From positions 120,001 to 184,000 of the forward strand of contig JADJOO010000001.1 of NCBI GenBank assembly GCA_016713725.1: a stretch of DNA of 64,000 bases, written 5' to 3'. Shown here one piece after another: positions 1 to 9,976 of this stretch. This DNA comes from Pseudomonadota bacterium. GTDB taxonomy: Bacteria; Pseudomonadota; Gammaproteobacteria; Steroidobacterales; Steroidobacteraceae. The position numbers and the translations under genes are program-made. Every line of letters begins with the position of its first letter. Positions within the stretch are counted from its first letter, which is position 1. Below the pieces are notes generated by a model. The model had not been told where the DNA came from, ran no database searches, and saw only the letters and a list, made by a program, of their open reading frames with translations.

Positions 1-2152
<2,152 letters not shown>

Positions 2153-2305
2153 ATATAACACCCAATCGGTCTGGAACCTGGTTCCGAACCTTTGGCGTGT
2201 GATTGAAGATAATCAGCGACTGTTATCGCTTCGAAAGCGACACGCTCGCGTCATACCCCGATTCGAATTCTGTGCCCGCGCGCAAGCGCGGTGCATGAGC
2301 CGGTT

Positions 2306-2424
2306 TGCCTGGCGGCCATAGCGAGCGGGAACCACCCGATCCCTTTCCGAACTCGGAAGTGAAAACGCTCAGCGCCAATGGTAGTTTGGTCCTCGACCAT
2401 GCAAGAGTAGGTCACTGCCAGGCT
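2306..2424 (+). rRNA. rrf: 5S ribosomal RNA
   Basis: A 119-nt segment with the typical 5S layout. The 5' strand gcctggc (2307-2313) pairs with the 3' strand gccaggc (2417-2423), and the internal block around ccgatccctttccgaactcgg matches the conserved 5S core. It lies about 150 nt after the 23S end, with no tRNA in the spacer, as is usual for a 16S-23S-5S operon. Confidence 0.95.
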
Positions 2425-2433
2425 CTCAAACAA

Positions 2434-2473
2434 AACCCCCGACAGGGAAACCTGCCGGGGGTTTTTCTTTTTC
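2434..2473 (+). terminator. rRNA operon terminator
   Basis: An inverted repeat (cccccgacagg / cctgccggggg, one mismatch, gaaa loop) followed by tttttcttttt directly after 5S. This is a strong intrinsic terminator ending the rRNA operon. Confidence 0.9.
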
Positions 2474-2519
2474 AGGTCTCGTTGCCTGGTGCGGATTCCA
2501 CGGCGACTCGTCACGCGAC

Positions 2520-3840
2520 TCACACATCGAGGGCGCGGAGCTTCCGGTAGAGCGTGCGCTCGCTCATGCCGAGTGCCACGGCGAGCTTGCGCCGGCTGCC
2601 CCCATGCACACGCTCGGCCTCACGCAGCGCTGCGCTTTCGGCAGCCTGGAGCGGATTCCGTGCAAGCATCCCGCCCTGGCCGCGCGCGGTCGAATCGCCG
2701 GCACGCCGCACTGCGTCCGGAAGGTGCCACGCTTCGATCGAGCCGTTTTCGGCAAGCAGGCTCGCGCGCTCGACGATGTTGCGCAGTTCCCGCACGTTCC
2801 CCGGAAAGTCATAGGCCTCGAGCAGATTCATTGCGTGTTCGTCGATCGTCTGCGAGTGGCCCGGACGTACACGCTGCAACAGGGCCCGGGCGAGCGGGCC
2901 GATGTCGGTTGGACGGTCGCGCAGCGGCGGCAGCCCGATCGGAAACGCGTTGATGCGGTAATATAGGTCACTGCGGAACTTCTCCTCGCGCACCAGTTGG
3001 GGCAGATCGCGATGTGTGGCCGCGACCAACCGGCAATCTGCGCGTCGCGCCTCGGTCCCGCCGACCCGCCGGTAGACGCCCGTCTCGAGCAGGCGCAGCA
3101 GCTTGACCTGCAGCGTCAGCGGAATGTCGCCCACCTCGTCGAGAAACAAGGTGCCACCCGTCGCGGACTCGACCAGGCCGGTGCGGCGCGCGATGGCGCC
3201 GGTGAACGAGCCCTTCTCGTGACCGAACAGCTCGCTCTCGAACAGCGTTTCCGTGAGACCGGAGCAGTCGACCGCGACGAACGGCGCGCTCGTCCGCAGG
3301 CTGGCTTCATGGATCGCGCGCGCGATCATCTCCTTGCCGGTGCCGGTTTCGCCGAGCAGCAGCACCGAGGTGTCCGTCGGCGCGACACGCATGACCAGGT
3401 TGAGCATCTTGAGGAATGCAGGATCCTGGCCGACCGCCCTCGGCCGGTCGGATGGCGCAAACGCCCTGCAGCGGCTGCAGGTGCTCGGCGAATAGCGTGA
3501 TTCGCCCGCGGGAATTGCGCAGCGGTGTGATCTCGACTTGCACGTGTTCGGCCCCGCGCGGCGAGTGATGCACGTGCACGCAGTGTTCGGCCTGGCCTGA
3601 AGCGAGCGCTGCTTGTCGCGGGCAGGATTCCCCCGCCTGATCGCAAGGCTTGTCGTAACCGTGCGAAACCTCGTAGCAATGGCGACCGACGACCTCGATG
3701 TCCGCACCCTGTCCGCAGTGCGTCCGATAGGTGTGATTGGCGGCGACTATCCGGTAGTCCGGATCCATCAGGATGCGGCAGCCTGGCAGTTGCTCGAGCA
3801 AGGCCACGAGTTGAGCGGGCGCAGCAGCAGTCTGGTTCAT
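2520..3840 (-). CDS. PAS-domain sigma-54-dependent transcriptional activator (frameshifted)
   Basis: An NtrC-type enhancer-binding protein that activates sigma-54 RNA polymerase by ATP hydrolysis. An N-terminal PAS sensor, starting MNQTAAAPAQLV at 3840, covers about 130 residues and is rich in Cys (CYEVSH, KPCDQ, ESCP), which suggests redox or metal sensing. The AAA+ domain follows with Walker A GETGTGKE, the sigma-54 contact loop as GSFTGA (usual form GAFTGA) and Walker B FLDEVGD. The C-terminus is a Fis-type helix-turn-helix (LAVALGMSERTLYRKL). PAS and AAA+ parts lie in different frames, joined near 3455-3480, most likely through a one-base error. There is no receiver domain, so it is probably a one-component sensor-regulator. 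It faces away from the octaheme cytochrome gene, whose upstream region carries a sigma-54 promoter, so that gene is the obvious candidate target. Confidence 0.85.
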
Positions 3841-3983
3841 CGCGCGACCTGTCAGATATGGCAGTGGAGCGTTGGCAGTATGTCGCCGATGGCAGCAACG
3901 CGGCTGTTGTGGATTGCCGCAGCGATGTGGCCAGACGACTGAAAAATCAGCCTTAACAGCGATCGACGAAAGTCGCTCCGGCG

Positions 3984-3999
3984 TGGCACGACCCATGCA
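3984..3999 (+). promoter_or_regulatory. Candidate sigma-54 (-24/-12) promoter
   Basis: TGGCAC-gaccc-ATGCA matches the sigma-54 consensus TGGCAC-N5-TTGCA at 10 of 11 defined positions with exact spacing. Transcription would start near 4010, about 20 nt before the GTG start of the octaheme cytochrome gene. A sigma-54 activator gene lies divergently alongside. The motif is seen; use of the promoter is inferred. Confidence 0.7.
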
Positions 4000-4031
4000 T
4001 TGCTTCCGGTACAAGAAACCGACGACCGGGA

Positions 4032-5495
4032 GTGTCGATCACGCGTAGACCCAGTTTGGTGTTTTGCACTTTCTTGACCGCTGCATTCCTCGGTCTGGGA
4101 GTGTGCGCAGGTGACGATGCCAAAGACGGCGCAGCTGGAGCCGCCGGCGTGCCCGGAACCCGGCACATCCGGCGCCGCGGGAACCAACGGCCTCAACTGC
4201 TGGGACCTGAACCAGAACGGCGTGGCCGACCTGGCCACCGAGGACACGGACCAGAACAGCACGGTCGACGTGACGACGCCGCCTGAGGCGCATACGATCC
4301 CGCCGGCCTGCACAAGGGCTATTTCACCGAGAACGTCTATACGGGTACGACGCAGTGCCTGAACTGCCACGGCAAGATCGGCGACGACGTGATGACGACC
4401 GCGCACTGGAAGTGGGAAGGAGTGTCGTCGAACATCGCCGGTCATGAAGCCGGCACCCATGGCAAGAAAGACCTGATCAACAATTTCTGCCAGGCCGTGC
4501 CGTCGAACGAAGGTCGCTGCACGCAGTGCCACATTGGCATCGGTTGGAAAGACAAGTCGTTCGACTTCGGCAATCCCAAGAACATCGACTGCCTTGCCTG
4601 CCACGACCAGACCGGCACCTACAAGAAAGGCGCGACGACGGCCGGAGCGCCCGACCCGACGTGGACCTGAACAAGGTTGCACAGAGCGTCGGCACCAACC
4701 TCGGCGTGCCGCCGCGCTCTACCTGCGTGTTCTGCCACAGCCGCGCGGGCGGCGACGACAACGTCAAGCACGGCGACATCTCAACCGACATGACGGCGAC
4801 GACGAGACAATACGACGTCCACATGGGCACCGACGGCGGGAACTTCACGTGCGTCGAATGTCACCAGGTGAAGAAGGACACTGCCGGCAACACCCTGTCG
4901 CACGGCATCGGCGGCATGGCATTCCACTCGATCGACGAAGGCGTGATGAAGGAGTGCTCCGACTGCCACGGTGCCGTGACGAGTATCCATGCGGGCACGT
5001 CCGTCGAAAACCTCCTGCAGACGCACGACAGGCTCGCCTGCCAGGTGTGCCACATCCCCACGATCGCGCGGAAGGTGTCACGATTGGTCGACTGGCGTTG
5101 GGCCCAGGCAGGCCTGGACGCTGCGCCTGGTACCTGCGTCGCGGCAGATCCGGCGGTCCTGCCGGCCCGTTCGACGTACAGCGCGAATGCTCCTGGAAGA
5201 ACAACGTGCGGCCAACGCTGCGCTATTTGACGGCGTGGCCGCATGATGCCCAACGTCAACGACAGTATGCGTCGGCGCCCGTCGATCTCGCGTCGCCGAC
5301 GCAACGACCAGACACCGGGCGCGATGATCTATCCGTTTCATGCTGTTGAAGGTCGACCACGAGGTTGCGCCCGCGGAGCAGGCGTACGGCAAGGACAACG
5401 GCTGCGCCGACTGTCACTTTGCCGACCAGATCGAGTGGACGGCGCTGGGTTGGACGAAGGACCCAGCGACGGGAGGAACGCAGACGCTGCCCTGA
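4032..5495 (+). CDS. Octaheme c-type cytochrome, tetrathionate-reductase (OTR) family (multiply frameshifted)
   Basis: A periplasmic multiheme enzyme. Joining the frames recovers eight CxxCH motifs: CLNCH, CTQCH, CLACH, CVFCH, CVECH, CSDCH, CQVCH and CADCH. The TAHWKWEG segment after the first heme and the CHIP segment are typical of octaheme tetrathionate reductases, which in characterised members reduce tetrathionate, nitrite or hydroxylamine in vitro. The start is GTG at 4032 with a hydrophobic N-terminal segment ending in a possible lipobox-like GVCAGDD, then a short Gly-rich, collagen-like stretch (GAAGAAG, GTSGAAG) as in the decaheme proteins further on. The frame changes near 4170, 4310, 4660 and several times between 5100 and 5460. 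Whether these are assembly errors or decay cannot be told here, though the conserved heme sites argue for errors. The physiological substrate is unknown. Confidence 0.8.
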
Positions 5496-5552
5496 TTGAC
5501 TCCCTGGCGTCGACCATGACGCCTTGCGCCCACGCACGCATGTCTGGGCGCC

Positions 5553-5595
5553 GTTCGGGCCGGTACGAGCAAGCGTGCCGGCCCGAACGTTTTCT
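5553..5595 (+). terminator. Terminator after octaheme cytochrome
   Basis: A near-perfect 15-bp stem (gttcgggccggtacg / cgtgccggcccgaac) with loop agcaag, followed by gttttctt. It ends the octaheme transcript. No gene was found in the remaining stretch to 5783. Confidence 0.85.
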
Positions 5596-5783
5596 TGCGC
5601 CACGAGCTGTAACAGCCAGCGCATGACCTGCGTTTCCCATGTCCACGACGAGCGGCGCAAGAGCCGTTTGACGACCGCGCGGTGTCGCCGGCCGTGTTGC
5701 AGCGCCACAAACGTGCAGATTGAATGCGTCGCAGGCACACTTCGGCCTCGGGTAACGGGCTTGGGGACAACACGAGGGAGCCA

Positions 5784-7478
5784 GTGCACCCAGAGACCAC
5801 GGTGTCCGTCGGACTACGTGCGGAAGCGCTGCTGCAGATCCTCGAGGTCACGCGCAGGCTCGCCGCTCCGTTCGAACTGGCCGAAGTCCTTGCTGAAATC
5901 GGCGAAGCTGCGCGGAGCGTGCTGCGGGGTGAGCGGGCAACCGTCTGGTTGTTCGAACCGGAGCAGGGCGCGCTCGTTCTCACTGGCGGGCCACCGGGCG
6001 CCCGCCCGTTCGCGCCAATCTCGCGCAAGGCGTGCTCGGTCTGACGGCGCGCTCGCGCCAGGTCATCAACGTTCCCGATTGCAGGCTCGAGCCGCTCTTC
6101 GATCCGGCCGTCGATCTCGATGCCGACAACGACGTCCGCTGCATGCTGTCGGTGCCGCTCGTCGAACGCTCGCAGCTCGTCGGCGTGCTGCAGGTCGTCG
6201 ACAGCGAGCATGGCGCCTTTTCGATCGAAGATGAACGCGTCGCGGAGACGCTCGCGGCGCAATGCGTCGTCTTCATCCAGCGCGAGCGCATGTCGCGCTC
6301 CCTGGCTCAGGCCGAAAAGCTCGATCGCGAGATCAAACTCGCCCGCGAAATCCAGATGAGCACGCTGCCGTCGGAGATGCCGCAACTGGCGGAGTACGAC
6401 ATGGCCGGCCAGTTCTGTCCGGCAGACCAGACTGGCGGCGACACCTTCGATCTCGTTCCCCTGGATGAGCGACGTCTTTTCCTCTTGCTCGGTGACGCCA
6501 GCGGCCACGGCATCGGGCCCGCGCTCAGTGCCACGCAAATGACGGGGCATGCTGCGCGTCGCGTTACGGCTCGGCGCCGATCTCGACGCGATTTTCGCCC
6601 AGGTCAACAACCAGCTGGTCGAGGACTTGCCGGAAGAACACTTCATCACCGCGTTCTTTGGCGTGCTCGACACGGTCACGCACAGGGTCGATTACCATGC
6701 GGCGGGCCAGGGTCCACTGCTGCATTTCCAGGCTGCGACCGGGTTCTGCCGCTGGCTGTCGCCCACGACGTTTCCGCTCGGGTTCATGAAATTTCCCGAG
6801 ATCGATCCGCCGCACCAGATCGAACTCGCGCCGGGCGACATCCTCGGCTTGATCACCGACGGCGTATTCGAGCGTGAGAACCCGGCGGGCAAGATGTTCG
6901 GCACCGCAGGGGTCGAGCAAGTGCTGCGCACGCGCCACGAAGGCTCGATGTCCGACCTGCTGGCGCGGCTGCTGCAGGCGGTGCACGTGTTTGCGGATGG
7001 CCACCCGCAGGAAGACGACATCACGATCGTCCTGCTTGCGCGCAGTGGCGAGACTGCCGGCCGCACCACGGTCCAGCGCTATTTTCCACGCTCGCTCGAT
7101 GCGCTTGACGGCATCTTCCGGTTCGTCGGCGATTTCATCGCGGCGCGCTCGCTCGATGCCGAACTGCACATGCCGGTGTGCTTCATCGTCGAAGAGCTGT
7201 TCACGAACTTCATCAAGTACAACGCGACCAGCCCGCACGACATTTCGCTGAGCCTCGGCCACACGCCCGAGCAGCTCACCGTGCGAATCACGGATTTCGC
7301 CGTGGATTCGTTCGACGTCACGCACGCGCCGGCTGTCGACATCGACAAACCGCTGGCCGACCGTCAGCCCGGCGGGCTGGGTCTGCACCTGGTGCAGCAG
7401 ATGGCGACCACGCTCCAGTACGATTACACGGAGCGTCGCAGCACGATCACGTTTACCAAGGCACTCGAGGCAGGGTGA
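5784..7478 (+). CDS. GAF - PP2C (SpoIIE/RsbU) phosphatase - HATPase signalling protein (two frameshifts)
   Basis: A partner-switch regulator carrying opposing activities in one chain. An N-terminal GAF domain (about residues 15-165) precedes a coiled linker (LDREIKLAREIQMSTLP) and a PP2C-type SpoIIE phosphatase domain (GDTFDL, GDASGHGIGPALSA, GLITDGVFE, EDDITIVLL). A C-terminal GHKL ATPase domain of the anti-sigma kinase type has the N box EELFTNFIKYN and the G box GGLGLHLV. The likely start is GTG 5784 after gagggag. Frame changes occur near 6030 and 6545 inside conserved domains, so they are probably base errors. The STAS protein six bases downstream is the natural substrate: the HATPase would phosphorylate it and the PP2C domain would dephosphorylate it. 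The signal sensed by GAF is unknown. Confidence 0.85.
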
Positions 7479-7484
7479 GACTGG

Positions 7485-7781
7485 ATGTTCGAGATTCGAT
7501 TGGGCGAGCAGGGTGAAATCATCATGACCGGGCGGCTGGATGCGGCCCAGTGCGACAAGGCGCTGCAGTTCATGGATGGCATCCCTGCGCCACGCGTAGT
7601 CGACCTGGCCGGGCTTGACTACGTGTCCAGCGCCGGTCTTGGCGTGCTGCTCAAGACGCAGAAGCGAGTGATGGCGTCCGGGCAGGGACTGCGGCTTGTG
7701 AACACCAACAAGCACATCCGCGACATTTTCAAGTACGCGGGGTTCGACCGGATCTTTGAAATCGTCCCAGCCGGCAGTTGA
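7485..7781 (+). CDS. STAS-domain anti-sigma factor antagonist
   Basis: A 98-residue single STAS domain of the SpoIIAA/RsbV type. The phosphorylatable serine region is DYVSSAGLGVLL, within the conserved D-x-SSAGL signature at about residues 44-55. It starts 6 nt after the upstream phosphatase/kinase gene and 6 nt before the sigma-factor gene, so all are probably co-transcribed. Known partners of this family are serine kinases with a GHKL fold, matching the HATPase domain encoded just upstream. Confidence 0.92.
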   Translation: MFEIRLGEQGEIIMTGRLDAAQCDKALQFMDGIPAPRVVDLAGLDYVSSAGLGVLLKTQKRVMASGQGLRLVNTNKHIRDIFKYAGFDRIFEIVPAGS

Positions 7782-7787
7782 CGGCCG

Positions 7788-8378
7788 ATGGACCGGTTAC
7801 CCGACCAACTTTCTGGGCGTCCGCCGGTATTTATGAACGACGAGAGCGACGGAGCACTGGTCAGACGTACGTGCAGCGGGGAGCCCCGGGCCTTCGAAGC
7901 CCTGGTCCGGCGGCACGAAAAGACGGTTTTCAACGCGGCGTTGCGCATGTTGCACGACCGCGAAGAAGCCCGGGACGTCTCCCAGACGGTATTTCTCAAG
8001 GTGTACGAGCACCTCGGCGAGTACGACCCGTCGCACAAGTTCTACAGCTGGATCTACCGGATCGCGCTCAATGAATCGATCAAGTCCCTGCAGCGCCGCA
8101 AGCCCACCGCGGCTCTCGATTTCGAGACGCCCGATGGCACGCCCGGCCCTGAGAGTGCCTTCGACCAGCGCCAGCTCAGCGACGGCATGGCGGCCGCGAT
8201 CATGAGTCTCCGTACCGAACACCGTGCCGTGATCGTGCTTCGGCACTTCATGGACTGCAGCTATGAGGACATGGCCGCCATCCTCGAACTGCCTGAGAAA
8301 ACCGTCAAGTCACGCCTTTTCAGCGCCCGCCAGCTGCTCAAGACGGCGATGGAAACCAGGGGATGGGCGTCGGAATGA
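7788..8378 (+). CDS. ECF-type RNA polymerase sigma factor
   Basis: A sigma-70 family protein of the extracytoplasmic-function type, about 196 residues. Region 2 shows VFNAALRMLHDREEARDVSQ and the core-binding FYSWIYRIALN; region 4 shows the helix-turn-helix around YEDMAAILELPEKTVKSRL. An alternative start is ATG 7833 (MNDESDG), which fits the family length better. It overlaps the anti-sigma gene by 16 nt, the usual arrangement for an ECF/anti-sigma pair. The promoters it recognises cannot be determined here. Confidence 0.92.
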   Translation: MDRLPDQLSGRPPVFMNDESDGALVRRTCSGEPRAFEALVRRHEKTVFNAALRMLHDREEARDVSQTVFLKVYEHLGEYDPSHKFYSWIYRIALNESIKSLQRRKPTAALDFETPDGTPGPESAFDQRQLSDGMAAAIMSLRTEHRAVIVLRHFMDCSYEDMAAILELPEKTVKSRLFSARQLLKTAMETRGWASE

Positions 8379-8995
8379 CTGGCCAGGACACCAGGATTGA
8401 ACTGATCAACGCCGAAATCGACGGCGTGCTCACCGGTGCGCAGCGTGCCGAGCTCAACCGCTTGCTGCTCGCCGATCCGTCCGTGCGTGCGCTGCGCGAC
8501 GGCCTGACGCGAACCTGCCGCACACTCGACGAGTTACCCAGAGAGGAAATCCCCGCGGGCCTGCACGAAGCCATCGTGGCGGGCTTGCCCGTGCATGCCC
8601 CGAGGTCACACGGACTCCGCCGTGCTGGTTTCACCAGCCGCCCGTTGCTGCGTTATGCCGCTGCCTTCGGCGGTGGCCTGCTGGTCAGCGCGTTGGCCTT
8701 CCAGTTCGACAGACTCGACTCGACGGAGTTCGGCGTGGGGCAGCTTGCTGGCACGATCGCCGGTGCCACGCAAGCCGAGGCGCGAATGATCGTGAAACTC
8801 GACCAGGTTCGCGGCTCGATCATGCTCACGGGTGCTGCCGAGTCGCCGCAGGTCGTGACGTCGCTCAAGTCCAGCCAGCCGGTTTCTATCGTCACGCGCC
8901 TGCATGAAGACGGCTGGGTAGAAGTGCAGGTTGTCGACGATGCGACAGCCACGGTGTTGCAGCGCGGCAATCTCCGGATCGGGGCTGATCACTGA
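8363..8995 (+). CDS. Transmembrane anti-sigma factor
   Basis: A 210-residue protein overlapping the sigma gene. The N-terminal about 80 residues form a cytoplasmic domain like those that hold ECF sigma factors; no zinc-binding HxxxCxxC motif is present. One transmembrane helix follows at about residues 88-106 (RYAAAFGGGLLVSALAF), then a periplasmic domain of about 100 residues. The likely start is the internal ATG at 8375 (MTGQDTRIEL). It would release the sigma factor after proteolysis. A PrsW-type membrane protease encoded 4 kb downstream is a possible, unproven, partner. Confidence 0.8.
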   Translation: MGVGMTGQDTRIELINAEIDGVLTGAQRAELNRLLLADPSVRALRDGLTRTCRTLDELPREEIPAGLHEAIVAGLPVHAPRSHGLRRAGFTSRPLLRYAAAFGGGLLVSALAFQFDRLDSTEFGVGQLAGTIAGATQAEARMIVKLDQVRGSIMLTGAAESPQVVTSLKSSQPVSIVTRLHEDGWVEVQVVDDATATVLQRGNLRIGADH

Positions 8996-9109
8996 TCGGG
9001 ACGCTGTTTTTTTTGGTCGCCGCCAACTTTAGGCGGCGTGCGCGGTAATTGATGGTGTAGCTCAACAAACCACGCCCGGGAGTCCGGGCTTCAGCAGGGG
9101 AAAAGACTC
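8996..9109 (+). promoter_or_regulatory. Intergenic region with two hairpins before the repeat-protein gene
   Basis: It contains a T8 run at 9007-9014, an inverted repeat gccgcc/ggcggc with loop aacttta around 9020-9038, and a compact hairpin gcccgg-gagt-ccgggc (9074-9089) just ahead of the purine-rich ribosome-binding site aggggaaaag. This may be a promoter/leader for the next gene. No sigma consensus could be assigned with confidence. Confidence 0.35.
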
Positions 9110-9847
9110 ATGGCCAACCAAGGGAATTCGCGGAAGTTCTGGGTCGCCGGCGGCGCACTCGCCGTCATCGGCGTGGTGGGCATGATCGCCCTCGACTATC
9201 CGCCTGCCAGCGAAGATGCGTCGGGCACGATCGTACCGGCCAAGCGTTTCCGCGCGGATGGTGGTGGCGCGACGATCATTGGCGATTCGACAGCCACGCA
9301 GAACGGCACGAACGTCGCCAATGGCGTCAACGCCGCCAATGCTGCGGATGCGAGCTCGCGCAACGCGGCGGATGCGGCCTCGCGCAACGCGGCCGATGCA
9401 GCCTCGCGTAGCGCCGCAGACGCGGCCTCGCGCAACGCGGCCGATGCAGCCTCGCGGAGCGCCGCAGACGCGGTCGCGCAGCAGCGGTCGGCGGATGCGA
9501 GTTCGCGCAACGCGGCCGATGCAGCCTCACGCAGTGCGGCGGATGCGAGTTCGCGCAACGCGGCCGATGCAGCCTCACGCAGTGCGGCGGATGCGAGTTC
9601 GCGCAACGCGGCCGATGCGGCCTCACGCAGTGCGGCGGATGCGAGTTCGCGCAACGCGGCCGACGCGGCCTCACGCAGTGCGGCTGATGCGAGTTCACGC
9701 AACGCGGCCGACGCGGCCTCACGCAGTGCGGCTGATGCGGCCTCACGCAGTGCGGCTGATGCGGCCTCACGCAGTGCGGCCGATGCGGCCTCGCGCAATG
9801 CGGCCGATGCGGCCTCACGCAATGCGGCCGATGCGGCCTCACGCTGA
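9110..9847 (+). CDS. Membrane-anchored alanine-rich octapeptide-repeat protein
   Basis: A 245-residue protein of unrecognised family. Residues 10-30 form one transmembrane helix (FWVAGGALAVIGVVGMIAL) with a short N-terminal cytoplasmic tail. A Ser/Gly/Asn-rich linker follows. From about residue 77 to the end come roughly 21 copies of an eight-residue unit (N/S)AADA(A/S)SR, broken once by VAQQR. The unit is helix-prone and alternates Ala with Asp and Arg, which would suit a long charged helical rod in the periplasm. It is preceded by a good ribosome-binding site and follows an ECF sigma/anti-sigma pair, so it may be a target of that sigma factor. Function unknown. The repeat length probably varies between strains. 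Confidence 0.75.
   Translation: MANQGNSRKFWVAGGALAVIGVVGMIALDYPPASEDASGTIVPAKRFRADGGGATIIGDSTATQNGTNVANGVNAANAADASSRNAADAASRNAADAASRSAADAASRNAADAASRSAADAVAQQRSADASSRNAADAASRSAADASSRNAADAASRSAADASSRNAADAASRSAADASSRNAADAASRSAADASSRNAADAASRSAADAASRSAADAASRSAADAASRNAADAASRNAADAASR
9338..9844 (+). repeat. 24-bp in-frame tandem repeats (about 21 units)
   Basis: A DNA repeat of 24 bp (for example gcggccgatgcagcctcacgc) encoding the octapeptide units of the surrounding gene. The middle part shows a 48-bp higher-order period, alternating NAADAASR with SAADASSR. Because the period is a multiple of three without stops, several other frames are also open here; they are by-products. Confidence 0.95.
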
Positions 9848-9889
9848 GCCCGGAGCGGTTTAGCGCACTTCACGGAGTGCATCGACTCG

Positions 9890-9932
9890 AGGGCGAGTTC
9901 TCCAACATCGGGGGACTCGCCCTTCTCGTTTT
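9890..9932 (+). terminator. Terminator after repeat-protein gene
   Basis: Inverted repeat agggcgagt / actcgccct with a 16-nt loop, followed by tctcgtttt. Moderately strong intrinsic terminator. Confidence 0.65.
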
Positions 9933-9976
9933 GCGCTACAGTCGGACAACATTGACTCGGTAAGGGGCGACCGGGC

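Noticed and set aside
9338..9844. Possible CRISPR array (regular repeats)
   Set aside because: Repeats are directly adjacent with no unique spacers, in frame, and no cas genes are nearby.
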